DNA of 64,000 bases from Candidatus Sericytochromatia bacterium (GTDB lineage Bacteria; Cyanobacteriota; Sericytochromatia; UBA7694): positions 179,776 through 243,775 of the forward strand of contig JADMKE010000004.1 in the NCBI GenBank assembly GCA_018780035.1, in the 5' to 3' direction. Position numbers and translations under genes: made by a program. The notes beneath the pieces were generated by a model. That model searched no databases. It saw nothing but the letters and a program-made list of their open reading frames with translations, and was not told where the DNA came from. Of this stretch, positions 42,541 through 50,885 are shown one piece after another (the first letter of the stretch is position 1; every line of letters begins with the position of its first letter).

Positions 42541-42827
42541 GATACTTCGATTCCCTCAACCTGATTGTTCTGATAAATGCTGCTGACCCGGCGGTTTTCC
42601 AGTATTTTTAAAGCCTGGGCAATTGCCTGCAATTACTATGTTACCTGAAAAAGCATGCTTTATGCAGAGCAAATTTTTCTGAATACAATGTGATCGTTGT
42701 CACCAAAGGAAGCGGGTTCGCATGTCTCTCGCCTCCAGACGGCAATGACATAGCCCATTATTTGAGGGGAATGGTATGATGTATCCAGTTTAATGACTGG
42801 ATTTTGTCAACGAGGCGCATTATTAAG

Positions 42828-43292
42828 ATGTTGCAGTTTTTACAACGCCAAACCACCTTTCTTCGTTATGTTGTTGTGGGTGTTTTGGGAACGGGTATTG
42901 ATTTGGGTGCGCTCTATCTTTTGACGCACCTGAGTGGGATAAATCCGCGTACCAGCTGGTTATTTCCCTGTTTTGTGACAATTGCATTCCTCTTGGCGGT
43001 GGTCAATAATTATGTCCTGAATCGCCTCTGGACCTTTGGTAGCCGAAATAACAGTGTTTCTACGGAATTTATGCGTTTTTTTCTGGTCTCAGTGGGCGGT
43101 TTGATCTTAACCCAGGGCCTGATGTGGCTTCTGGTTTCGCTGCTGGGGATTTGGTATCTGTTGGCCAAGGCGCTGACCTCTTTGATGGTCTTGGTCTGGA
43201 ATTTTGGCTTGAATAAATTCTGGACCTTTCGCCAACCTGCCTCCGGGCAAAATTCAGCATCATTGAACTCTAAGATAGCAACGATTGGTTAA
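42828..43292 (+). CDS. GtrA-family membrane protein
   Basis: A 154-residue protein with four membrane helices. Typical GtrA features are FLRYVVVGVLGTGIDLGALYLL at the start, NNYVLNRLWTF in the middle and NFGLNKFWTFR near the end, with the paired N-x-x-x-N-(R/K)-x-W-T-F motifs. Members assist in flipping lipid-linked sugars. I take the ATG at 42828 with GAGG upstream; an in-frame TTG at 42804 has no ribosome binding site. The 287 bases before it hold no gene that I can support. NusB starts nine bases after the stop. Confidence 0.87.
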   Translation: MLQFLQRQTTFLRYVVVGVLGTGIDLGALYLLTHLSGINPRTSWLFPCFVTIAFLLAVVNNYVLNRLWTFGSRNNSVSTEFMRFFLVSVGGLILTQGLMWLLVSLLGIWYLLAKALTSLMVLVWNFGLNKFWTFRQPASGQNSASLNSKIATIG

Positions 43293-43301
43293 TTTTAAAT
43301 A

Positions 43302-44051
43302 ATGGCAACAATACACCCCAGTCCCAAAACCCTGAGTTATGCCAGGCATATTGGACGCGAACTGGCTTTTCTGACAATCTCTTCTCTCTGTCAGCACTAT
43401 CAGCATAACGAGTTGGAAGAGGTGACTTTGGCTGAATTACTTGAGCGTTCTGTGCGTGTTTTGCTCTCAGAAGCAGAAGACCATTTGGAAATGGCAGGCA
43501 AAGCCCTTCAAGAGGTGCATGAGCAATTATTGGTGCTCGAACTCGACGAAAAAACTTTTTCAGGCAAAGAGCCTGCCCGTCTGCTCAAACAGAAGGCTTT
43601 GGATCTCAACGCCCTGCGAGCTGCTTTGCTGGAGCAGACCCTGCAAATGGAACGGGCCTGTCATCTGATGGATGAGTCTATGCAATTGCCGCTGCTGCGC
43701 ATTTTGGCGGATACCCCTCAAATCCGTGAGTTTGCCCTTGAATTGGCCAGCCAATACCGCTTGCACCGCAAGGATATTGATAGCAGCATCGACCAGGTTT
43801 CGACTGATTGGCCGCTCGATCGCATGAACAGCATTGACCGCGATTTGATTCGCATGGCTGCCACTGAAATGTTTTACGATCCCTTTGCCCATCAATTGGG
43901 GGGCGATTCAACACCTTTGCCGGTCGTAATCAACGAGGCTGTTGAACTGTCTAAAAAATACGGCACGGGTGATTCCCATCGTTTTGTGAATGGGGTTTTG
44001 CGCAATTTACTGCCCCAATCTGAACAATTGCGGAGAGGTCTTTCTGCATGA
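43302..44051 (+). CDS. nusB: Transcription antitermination factor NusB, long form
   Basis: A 249-residue protein. The last 140 residues form the all-helical NusB fold (DSSIDQVSTDWPLDRMNSIDRDLIRMAATEMFY ... VVINEAVELSKKYGTGDSHRFVNGVLRNL), which binds boxA RNA with NusE during rRNA transcription. The first 110 residues are a charged helical extension; the usual protein has only 130-160 residues in all. The stop overlaps the ftsY start by four bases (ATGA), giving coupled translation. Confidence 0.92.
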   Translation: MATIHPSPKTLSYARHIGRELAFLTISSLCQHYQHNELEEVTLAELLERSVRVLLSEAEDHLEMAGKALQEVHEQLLVLELDEKTFSGKEPARLLKQKALDLNALRAALLEQTLQMERACHLMDESMQLPLLRILADTPQIREFALELASQYRLHRKDIDSSIDQVSTDWPLDRMNSIDRDLIRMAATEMFYDPFAHQLGGDSTPLPVVINEAVELSKKYGTGDSHRFVNGVLRNLLPQSEQLRRGLSA

Positions 44052-45409
44052 GTGAAGAGCAGGCGGGCCGTAAAAAAAGTCTCTGGAAGATTCTGAATAC
44101 CCCTGTTCAGGACCTGTTTAAAGAAGAGGGCTGGGTAGACCCCAAGCCTGGAGATGCGGCCGTTTCCTCTGAATCTACTGCTTCCGTTGCCGAAGCCGCT
44201 GTTGAGGCCCCCCTTTCTGTCGTTTCTGTTGCGGAGCCTGACTTTGCTGTGGATGCTGTTTCTGAAGCGGTTTCGGTCGAGGCTGCGCCAGCTGAGTTGA
44301 TTTCAGTGCCGGACACACCTCCTGATGTTGTTTCTGCTGCCGTGATAAAGGAAGCAGAAGAAGAGCCTGCTGATTCTGACGAGAGCAGTGATGGGGATTG
44401 GCTTAAGAGTTTTAAAGGCATGCTTTGGCTGGGGCTGGGCAAAGAAAAAGAGCGTTTGCCGCAACAAGAAAAGCAGTCCTGGTTGGCCCGTTTTCGTGAG
44501 CGCCTTGGCAAGAGCCGCAGTTTGCTCGTCGACAATCTGCACCGTTTGGCCAAAGGACGCACCAAAGTCGACGAAGACATGCTCGAAGAGCTCGAAGAAA
44601 TTCTGCTGCAAAGTGATATGGGCATTGCGACAACGGATCGTGTGCTTGATTTCTTGCGCGGAGAAGCCAAAAAGCGCCGTTTCTTGCCTGAAGAAGTGGT
44701 GCCAGCCCTGATGGGCTATCTCGAACAGGAAATGCAGTCCGAGCCCTTTCACATCGAAGAGGGCAAACTCAATATCTTTTTGGTGGTGGGCGTCAATGGC
44801 ACAGGCAAAACCACCACTGTCGGTAAAGTGGCTGCCAAGCTCAAGATCAGTGGCTATAAAGTCATGTTGGCTGCAGGAGATACCTTCCGTGCAGCGGCGA
44901 TTGATCAATTGGCGATCTGGGGTAAACGGGTAGGCTGTCCGGTGATTCGTCACCATGAAGGGGCGGATGCTGCAGCCGTGGTCTTTGACGCGATTCAATC
45001 GGCACGGGCCCGCAATGTGGATGTGCTCTTGATTGATACCGCAGGGCGTTTGCACAACAAAGACCATCTGATGGAAGAGCTCAAAAAGGTCCATCGCATT
45101 ATTGAACGCGAAAAAGGCGATGCCCATGTTGAGAATATTCTGGTTTTGGATGCCACCACTGGCCAAAATGGGCTGCGTCAGGCCGATGTCTTTTCCAAGG
45201 CCGTGCCTTTGCATGGCTTGATTTTAACCAAGTTGGACGGCACAGCCAAAGGCGGGGTGGTCTTTGCTATTCGCCAAGAATTGGGAATTCCCATTCGTCT
45301 GGTGGGGGTGGGAGAACACCTTGAAGATCTGCAAGAATTCGAACCCAAATCTTTTGTGGGCGCGCTTTTGTCCTCCGAAGAGGAGTTGGAAGCGGCGGCG
45401 GCTGAATAA
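44048..45409 (+). CDS. ftsY: Signal recognition particle receptor FtsY
   Basis: A 453-residue GTPase that docks SRP-ribosome complexes at the inner membrane. Residues 1 to about 130 are the acidic A domain, here rich in Glu, Ala, Val and Ser with repeated VSEA/VEAA-like units. The four-helix N domain (about 155-240) follows. The G domain has GVNGTGKTTT, the DTFRAAA element, DTAGRLHNK, TKLDGTAKGG and the C-terminal GVGEHLEDLQEF. The length is normal for forms with an A domain. It is coupled to nusB upstream by a four-base overlap, and the next gene begins on the base after its stop. Confidence 0.96.
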   Translation: MSEEQAGRKKSLWKILNTPVQDLFKEEGWVDPKPGDAAVSSESTASVAEAAVEAPLSVVSVAEPDFAVDAVSEAVSVEAAPAELISVPDTPPDVVSAAVIKEAEEEPADSDESSDGDWLKSFKGMLWLGLGKEKERLPQQEKQSWLARFRERLGKSRSLLVDNLHRLAKGRTKVDEDMLEELEEILLQSDMGIATTDRVLDFLRGEAKKRRFLPEEVVPALMGYLEQEMQSEPFHIEEGKLNIFLVVGVNGTGKTTTVGKVAAKLKISGYKVMLAAGDTFRAAAIDQLAIWGKRVGCPVIRHHEGADAAAVVFDAIQSARARNVDVLLIDTAGRLHNKDHLMEELKKVHRIIEREKGDAHVENILVLDATTGQNGLRQADVFSKAVPLHGLILTKLDGTAKGGVVFAIRQELGIPIRLVGVGEHLEDLQEFEPKSFVGALLSSEEELEAAAAE

Positions 45410-46051
45410 ATGGCTTTAACTTTTTTGCTGGCACTTTGCCTGATTTTGGTGATGGGCAGTTTGATTATGACCTTGAGCAGTAGTTCACGTGTCGATAATT
45501 TGAGCCAGCAAAATGAACTTTTGCGCAAAGAAATGGAGCATTTGCGCAAAGAGTACAGCCAATTGGTGCAGCAGGTTCAACAAATGGACAATTTTGGCGC
45601 ACCCAAAACCAAGCTGGCCAGTGCGGCCAGTGGCACTGCCACAGCGGCTCCTGTGTCTACAGGGTTATCCACTTCAGAAAAGCTCAAATTGCTTAAGCAA
45701 CAGGCCTACCAGCTTCAGTCTTTGGTGGAGGCTTTTTCTCTGCAAAACCAGGGAGAATATCCTGAGACGCTGGCCAATTTGCAGCGCTTTGCTGAGCGCC
45801 AAGGCGTTCAAGAGTGGGTTGTGAACCCTTACACCGAAGAGCGCAACCCATTGACCAGTGAAGGGGCCTGTTTGGACATCACCCACGATGCCGTTGATGA
45901 AGGCCAGCCCAACCACGCAGGTAAGCTCCTGTACCAGGCTCATTTTGATGAATCAGATCGGATTCACAACTACACGGTGGCCGCTTTTGACGAACTCGGG
46001 GTCTTGCTGCGTCGCGAAGACGGCAGCTTATTTACCCTCTCTCACGCTTAA
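45410..46051 (+). CDS. Membrane-anchored protein with coiled coil and pilin-like domain
   Basis: A 213-residue protein. One N-terminal membrane helix (residues 1-23, LTFLLALCLILVMGSLIMTL) is followed by a coiled coil (about 30-60). The C-terminal domain opens with QAYQLQSLVEAFSLQNQGEYPETLANL and continues through VNPYTEERNPL to a strand-rich end. The opening matches the helix-loop of the pilin-like domains at 12.6-15.2 kb and 32.3 kb. Unlike a true pilin it has no prepilin peptidase site (no G-F-T-L-I-E). It starts immediately after the ftsY stop, so it should be coexpressed with nusB and ftsY. Confidence 0.8.
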   Translation: MALTFLLALCLILVMGSLIMTLSSSSRVDNLSQQNELLRKEMEHLRKEYSQLVQQVQQMDNFGAPKTKLASAASGTATAAPVSTGLSTSEKLKLLKQQAYQLQSLVEAFSLQNQGEYPETLANLQRFAERQGVQEWVVNPYTEERNPLTSEGACLDITHDAVDEGQPNHAGKLLYQAHFDESDRIHNYTVAAFDELGVLLRREDGSLFTLSHA

Positions 46052-46058
46052 ACCTTTT

Positions 46059-46544
46059 TTAGCGCGGGTTTTGAATATGGGTGAGCAATGCCTGACAGCC
46101 GGGTGATAAAAGCGCAAACACCTCTTCAAAGTCGTTCAGATCGCCATAATAGGGGTCTGGAATTTCACGGTGGGCCTGTGGGTTATCTGCCGGAGAGATA
46201 AAGTCAATCATGCGTACAATTTGGCTCAAAGGGTTATTTGCGCTTTGAAACATGCGTTGGAGATGCTGGTGGTTGCTGTCATCCATGGCCACCATAAAGT
46301 CAAAGGTCTGAAAATCGCTATGTAGTACCTGACGGGCCCGATGGGCAGTGTGAATGCCTCTGCTTTTAAGCACCTTCAGGGTGCGGTGATCTGGGGCCAT
46401 ACCCGGATGGTAATTGGCTGTACCCGCTGAATCACAACTCATTACCGTGTGTAGTTTTTGGGCTTGAAGCAGGGCCTGAAAAATCCCTTCTGCCATGGGT
46501 GAGCGGCAGATATTGCCCAAACAGACAAATAAAACCTGAATCAC
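46059..46544 (-). CDS. Low-molecular-weight protein-tyrosine phosphatase
   Basis: A 161-residue cytoplasmic phosphatase. The P-loop C(x)5R is at the N-terminus (VCLGNICRSP, nucleophile Cys8, Arg14), and the general-acid Asp lies in EIPDPYYG near residue 130. Members remove phosphate from tyrosine in proteins that often control capsule or polysaccharide assembly, and some act on arginine phosphate. It is convergent with the pilin-like gene, seven bases away, and monocistronic. Confidence 0.93.
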   Translation of the reverse strand: MIQVLFVCLGNICRSPMAEGIFQALLQAQKLHTVMSCDSAGTANYHPGMAPDHRTLKVLKSRGIHTAHRARQVLHSDFQTFDFMVAMDDSNHQHLQRMFQSANNPLSQIVRMIDFISPADNPQAHREIPDPYYGDLNDFEEVFALLSPGCQALLTHIQNPR

Positions 46545-46696
46545 TTTAAATTACTCCCAAGAAATCAATCAATGGCTTCATTATACCTGCCGCTTGTGTC
46601 AGAGTGCCTAGACTGCTTTTCAAGGGGATGGTAATATGGGGTACGAATGCCTGCCTGAGTGGGTGGGACTTGAGAATCCTGTGTCTGGGGGAAGAA

Positions 46697-48022
46697 ATGC
46701 AGAATCAACGACTTGCCTTTTTACTGGCTTTGGCCCTTCTGGCTGGTGGCTTTGCGCCTCAGGTGGCATTGGCCCAACGCGGTAAAAAAGAGGTCAAAAT
46801 CGAAGCCACTCCGATTCCCCTGCCCAAATTTTATGCCCGCCACGTCGAAGAAGGCAATAAATTCTTGGCCCAAAATCGCATTAGCGATGCTTTGCACGAA
46901 TTTTTTACAGCCAAAACCATCAATCCCGATTATTATCCAACATATATTGGTATGGGCAAAGCCTATATTAAAATGGGCCAATTGGAAAAGGCCACTGAGC
47001 AATACGAAATTGCGGTGCGTCTACTCAATCCCAGTTATGCTGCAGACCATGTTAAACGCGGAGAGTATTTTGCCTCGCGTCGCATGTTTAAACAGGCCCT
47101 CGGGGATTATTGGGAAGTCTTAAAAATTGATCCCCAGGCTGGGAACCAATATACCCTTGCTATGCGCCATCTGCGTTTTGGCAATGAAAAAGATGCCACC
47201 AAGGCCTTTGAACGTGCCTCGCAAATCGATGAAGATTATCCCGATCCCCATTTTCAATTGGGCAATTTGTTTTTTAAAAACAAAAAAGGCAAAAAAGCCA
47301 TCCCGGAATATGAAAAAGCGGTCATTTTAGATCCGAATAATCCGCTTTACCATGTCTCTTTGGCCAATTCTCTCTACAAAGAGGGCACGGCCAAAGCTGC
47401 CAAGATCGACAAAAATATGGTGGGCAAAGCCGTCACCCATTTTGAAAGAGCTGTTGGTCTGGGCATGCGTCAGGCCCGGGTGCACTTTAATTTGGGTACG
47501 GCCTATCTGCTCGTGGGCAATTATGATGGCGCAATCTCCAATTTGCAAGAGGCCTTGCAGCGTGAGCTGCGGGATGAAGAGGTCTATTACAACCTGGGCA
47601 ATGCCTTTTATAAAAAGGCCATGACGATCAATTTTAAATGGGATCAGCGCAGCAGTTTGACCGATCCCCAGCAATTAAAAATGAACAATGACAAGTTTGA
47701 CCTTGTCTATCGCTCAATTCAGAGCTACCAAATGGCTGTGAGCAAAAAACCAGATTATGCGCCCGTCTATTTTGACTTGGGTGTCTCCTATTACCGTTTG
47801 GCGGAGCTCAAACCCACTGCCCAGTTTATTTCCAAGATTGTCAATAAAGCGACTTCCAAGGAATACTTTGCCCGTGGTATGCGCTATTTCAAGACCGATA
47901 TGCACCAGCGCTCGCTTGAAAACTTCCAAAAATACACCTCTCTCTCTTCTGATGCCAAGCTGAGAGCCACAGCCAACCAGCTGATTACCGATATCAAAGA
48001 GATTATGGCGGACACCAAATAA
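46697..48022 (+). CDS. Exported TPR-repeat protein
   Basis: A 441-residue protein with a Sec signal peptide (LAFLLALALLAGGFAPQVALAQ). About seven tetratricopeptide repeats follow, for example YIGMGKAYIKMGQLEKATEQYEIAV and HFQLGNLFFKNKKGKKAIPEYEKAV. It should be periplasmic or surface-located and act in protein-protein contacts. The start at 46697 is chosen because the signal peptide begins there and GGGGGAAG precedes it; the frame is open 93 bases further upstream. A strong palindrome follows the gene. Confidence 0.85.
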   Translation: MQNQRLAFLLALALLAGGFAPQVALAQRGKKEVKIEATPIPLPKFYARHVEEGNKFLAQNRISDALHEFFTAKTINPDYYPTYIGMGKAYIKMGQLEKATEQYEIAVRLLNPSYAADHVKRGEYFASRRMFKQALGDYWEVLKIDPQAGNQYTLAMRHLRFGNEKDATKAFERASQIDEDYPDPHFQLGNLFFKNKKGKKAIPEYEKAVILDPNNPLYHVSLANSLYKEGTAKAAKIDKNMVGKAVTHFERAVGLGMRQARVHFNLGTAYLLVGNYDGAISNLQEALQRELRDEEVYYNLGNAFYKKAMTINFKWDQRSSLTDPQQLKMNNDKFDLVYRSIQSYQMAVSKKPDYAPVYFDLGVSYYRLAELKPTAQFISKIVNKATSKEYFARGMRYFKTDMHQRSLENFQKYTSLSSDAKLRATANQLITDIKEIMADTK

Positions 48023-48074
48023 ATCTCTTGCTGGTTTGAGCTGTTTCTCCGGCTCAATCACACCGATTCAATCA

Positions 48075-48107
48075 CAGAAGGCTCCGTTTTAAAAACGGAG
48101 CCTTCTG
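48075..48107. terminator. Bidirectional terminator hairpin
   Basis: A perfect inverted repeat has 16-base arms (CAGAAGGCTCCGTTTT and its complement) around one central base. It lies between convergent genes, and the stem would close at the GC-rich part with an A/T loop. There is no long T-run, but the stability and position fit termination. Confidence 0.7.
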
Positions 48108-48131
48108 CTTTGGATGGGGGCTTGCTTGGGG

Positions 48132-49655
48132 CTAGAAGCGATTAAACGATTGGGTTTGGCGGGCCCAGCGCATCTCCATGGCCCGCTCGCCCTGGGGCAA
48201 GACTTGGAGGGGCTGAAGGCCAATGGTGCCCAAGGCACCGGGGTTTCCGGGGACCGAAAGCGCTATCGATTCATCTCCGCGTTTTTGTACATAGGTAATC
48301 CAGCGCCCATCCACGGAGAAGCTGGGCGAAGACTCTGTTGTGCCTTCGTCAAATTCCTGGGTGGCAATATTGCCAAAATTCCCGTTGAGACCGCTGACCG
48401 TGCTGGGCATATTGGGATTGGCAAAATTGGGATCGGGTACAGGGCCTATGCTGCCAGGGGGCAGGGCGGGATTGGCTGGGATGGCCGGCTGTCCGGGGGC
48501 GCCGGGAATAAAGGGAATTAGGCTCGGAATGTCGATCTGATTCAGATTGATCAGCCAGACTTTTTGAAAGTCAAACAGGCTTTGGGGTTGGCGCGAGATG
48601 TATTTGCGGGTGTAGACAATGCGATCCCCAGTGGGTGAGAAGGCGGGTTCAAACGCACCTTTTTGCGGGGCTGTTTCGTAAGTCATTTGCAGCAAACGGC
48701 CTGTGGTCAGCTCCATGCGCCAGAGATTGTCAAAATTATTGACCTTGTTCTGGGAAAAATTGCTGCGGTACATAATAAACTGCCCATCGGGCGACCAGAC
48801 CGGCTCACGATCATTGCCGGGAGTACTGGAAAGCTGGCGGGAGTTTTGGCCTTGCACATTGACGCGCCAGATATTAAAAACATCTCCGCGGCCATCGACA
48901 GCGGTACCTGAGCTGTCGCTGAGGCGATCAGAGGAATAGACCAAATTGAGAGTGCGATCGTTGCCAATCGGCGCCCAGGAGGGATCGCGGTTGAAGGAGA
49001 CGCTGTTGCCACTGAGGATCGTAACATTGCCTGCGGTGTCTTGCATGCGCACCTGTGAAGTGCCGTCACCGGGATAATAGGTATACGCAATATAGCGGCC
49101 ATCGGGGGAAATGGTGGGTTGGCGACCAATTGCAATTTGGCGACTGGGGGTACCTGTGCCCCCCGAACCTTGAACACCCGTCACTTTGATCACGCCATTG
49201 TCAAACTCTCCCAAAGTGGTACCGGGAGCGGGGGCTTCGACAAAGGTCAAGCCATCGCCCAGAACCAACAGAGGACGCTGTTGGGGGGGCAAATTGATCC
49301 CGTCGGTGCGGTCATAAACGGTCACCGTGATCATGTCTTCGCCGCCGGTGAGGGGAGAGACATATTCACCCGTGGGAAAAGAGGTGTTCTGGGAGAGAAT
49401 TTGCCCGCGGTTGGCAATAAAGCGGAATTCGAGATTGTGGTTGCAGGGGTTGGTCACCAAGACATTGATTGGCACGCGCTCACCCACACCCACACTTTGG
49501 CGGGCCAATTGGATGGTGTAAAAAAGACTGCAATTGCCAAATGCACTGACAGGTCGGCCCGTAATGGGGTCATAGGTACAACTGCTTGTTAACAAAGCCA
49601 GAGCGGCGAGTCCCCCCATGCTGAGAATTCGTCTTTGCCAAAGGTGCTTGTTCAT
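48132..49655 (-). CDS. Lipoprotein with WD40-like/TolB-type beta-propeller
   Basis: A 507-residue lipoprotein. I start it at the ATG at 49655 because the signal peptide and lipobox LTSSC (Cys26) begin there; the frame stays open 120 bases upstream. Residues about 150-480 hold four to five PD40-like blades, each with the pattern P-x-W-S/A-P-D/T-G-x-x-I-x-Y/F-x-S/T (SPDGRYIAYTYYP, SPDGQFIMYRSNF, SPTGDRIVYTRKY, SVDGRWITYVQKR). Such propellers resemble the C-terminal half of TolB and bind partner proteins in the envelope. A Pro-rich loop sits in the last third. Confidence 0.85.
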   Translation of the reverse strand: MNKHLWQRRILSMGGLAALALLTSSCTYDPITGRPVSAFGNCSLFYTIQLARQSVGVGERVPINVLVTNPCNHNLEFRFIANRGQILSQNTSFPTGEYVSPLTGGEDMITVTVYDRTDGINLPPQQRPLLVLGDGLTFVEAPAPGTTLGEFDNGVIKVTGVQGSGGTGTPSRQIAIGRQPTISPDGRYIAYTYYPGDGTSQVRMQDTAGNVTILSGNSVSFNRDPSWAPIGNDRTLNLVYSSDRLSDSSGTAVDGRGDVFNIWRVNVQGQNSRQLSSTPGNDREPVWSPDGQFIMYRSNFSQNKVNNFDNLWRMELTTGRLLQMTYETAPQKGAFEPAFSPTGDRIVYTRKYISRQPQSLFDFQKVWLINLNQIDIPSLIPFIPGAPGQPAIPANPALPPGSIGPVPDPNFANPNMPSTVSGLNGNFGNIATQEFDEGTTESSPSFSVDGRWITYVQKRGDESIALSVPGNPGALGTIGLQPLQVLPQGERAMEMRWARQTQSFNRF

Positions 49656-49802
49656 GCGTGGCTTATTTTCCTTGTGAACGTGTGTGCAGTTTTCATTCCG
49701 AGAGACTGCCCTGATCGGGTAGACGCAGAAAAGAGCTCGGAAGTTTCCTGCTTTTGTTTTTAATGTGAACTCCAAAACAGTATACCATTCATCGTTTTTT
49801 CA

Positions 49803-49832
49803 ATAAAAATCCGTTACCACTGAGGGTAACGG
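49803..49832 (-). terminator. Intrinsic terminator of the Tyr-Gly repeat lipoprotein gene
   Basis: CCGTTACC (49811-49818) pairs with GGTAACGG (49825-49832). Read on the minus strand the stem is followed by ATTTTTATT. Confidence 0.75.
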
Positions 49833-49868
49833 AATGAATTTGCGTTGAGTAGAAATTAAAATCGAAAA

Positions 49869-50672
49869 CTAGCTGCCCAGACCGAACACTTTGCCGATCT
49901 GAGAGAAGACGGAGCCGACGCCATTGCCACTTGTGCCATTGACTTTGCCAATCAGCTTGGTCAATTCGGGATCTTGGCTGGTCAGGGTCTGTTGATCCTG
50001 GGGCATTACAGTGGCCCAAATCTGACGGGCATAATTGACTTCGTCGGTGCCAGCCCAGCCATCAAGCAGGGCTTTGACGATCAAAACGCGGTTGGTCAGG
50101 GGAGCGGCTTGAAAGGCCTGTTGAATCGGCATGCTCAGGGTTTTGAGGAAGTCGACCACAACATTGTCGGCTTTGAGAGCTTTATAGCCACCAGCGGCTT
50201 GAATTTTGGTGATAATTTGTTGAGAGATGCCAGGATCCATGCCCATGCCGCCAGGAATGGGTTGGCCCGTGACGGGATCGATCATTGGAGCGCCGGTGCC
50301 ATAACCGGTGCCTGTGCCGTAACCCGCGCCGGTGCCATAGGGGTCAGCGGGGTTGGTGCCGTAGCCAGTGCCAGTGCCGTAACCGGGGGTGGTTCCGTAG
50401 CCGGTACCAGGGGTGGTGCCATAACCGGTGCCCGTGCCGTAGCCTGCGCCGGTGCCATAGGGGTCTGTCACGCCGGTTGTGGGCGTACCATAACCGGAGC
50501 CCGTGCCGTAGCCTGCGCCGGTGCCATAGGGGTCAGAGATGCCAGTTTGGGGCAGAGCAGCACCAGGGGTGCCGACGGCTTGATTGGGGGCCATGGCTGC
50601 AGGGTTGCGGCTGCAACCGATCAACAGGGCCGCTTGGACAGAGAGCAGGGACAAAAGAAGTGCTTTTTTCAT
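49869..50672 (-). CDS. Lipoprotein with Gly-Tyr-Gly-Thr repeats
   Basis: A 267-residue lipoprotein with lipobox LIGC (Cys20). Residues about 45-130 are tandem repeats built on DPYGTGAGYGTG and GYGTTPG units, rich in Gly, Tyr and Thr and surely disordered or fibrous. The C-terminal 130 residues are a helical domain (ISQQIITKIQAAGGYKALKADNVVVDFLKTL) of unknown family. Its role might be adhesive or structural, but nothing proves it. A terminator follows. Confidence 0.8.
   Translation of the reverse strand: MKKALLLSLLSVQAALLIGCSRNPAAMAPNQAVGTPGAALPQTGISDPYGTGAGYGTGSGYGTPTTGVTDPYGTGAGYGTGTGYGTTPGTGYGTTPGYGTGTGYGTNPADPYGTGAGYGTGTGYGTGAPMIDPVTGQPIPGGMGMDPGISQQIITKIQAAGGYKALKADNVVVDFLKTLSMPIQQAFQAAPLTNRVLIVKALLDGWAGTDEVNYARQIWATVMPQDQQTLTSQDPELTKLIGKVNGTSGNGVGSVFSQIGKVFGLGS
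50291..50550 (-). repeat. Degenerate tandem repeats coding GYGT / DPYGTGAGYGTG
   Basis: Inside the lipoprotein gene, variants of a six- to nine-base unit (GTAACCGGTGCC-like on the plus strand) repeat through about 260 bases. Larger units of about 42-48 bases coding DPYGTGAGYGTG-type segments recur four times. Such arrays change length by slippage. Confidence 0.8.
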
Positions 50673-50839
50673 ATTTCCTTACCTCAACGCTATTCTCTTG
50701 TATTGTCTGAAGATCTTGAATATTCTTTCTTATCTTTTGGTTAAGGCAAGGGAAACGTTTGAATAAATCGAGAGAGATCTTCGACTTTTGCGAAAGGGGG
50801 CAGACGGGGCTTGATTTGGGGTTTTTGATCAACCCTGGG

Positions 50840-50845
50840 TATAAT
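50840..50845 (+). promoter_or_regulatory. -10 element upstream of the envelope protein gene
   Basis: A perfect TATAAT; no good -35 box is seen at 16-18 bases. If real, it rules out the ATG at 50844 as the start. Confidence 0.35.
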
Positions 50846-50885
50846 GAATCCATTCAGTCTAACCCCACAACAGGACATGTGCTCG

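Noticed and set aside
44303..45214. Long minus-strand frame (303 codons) opposite ftsY
   Set aside because: It is the antisense of a well-conserved GTPase gene; its His/Gln/Phe-rich product is typical of a shadow frame and it has no ribosome binding site.
48075..48107. The palindrome as an insertion-sequence end or attachment site
   Set aside because: It lies between two convergent genes and no transposase, duplication or second copy is present; a terminator is simpler.
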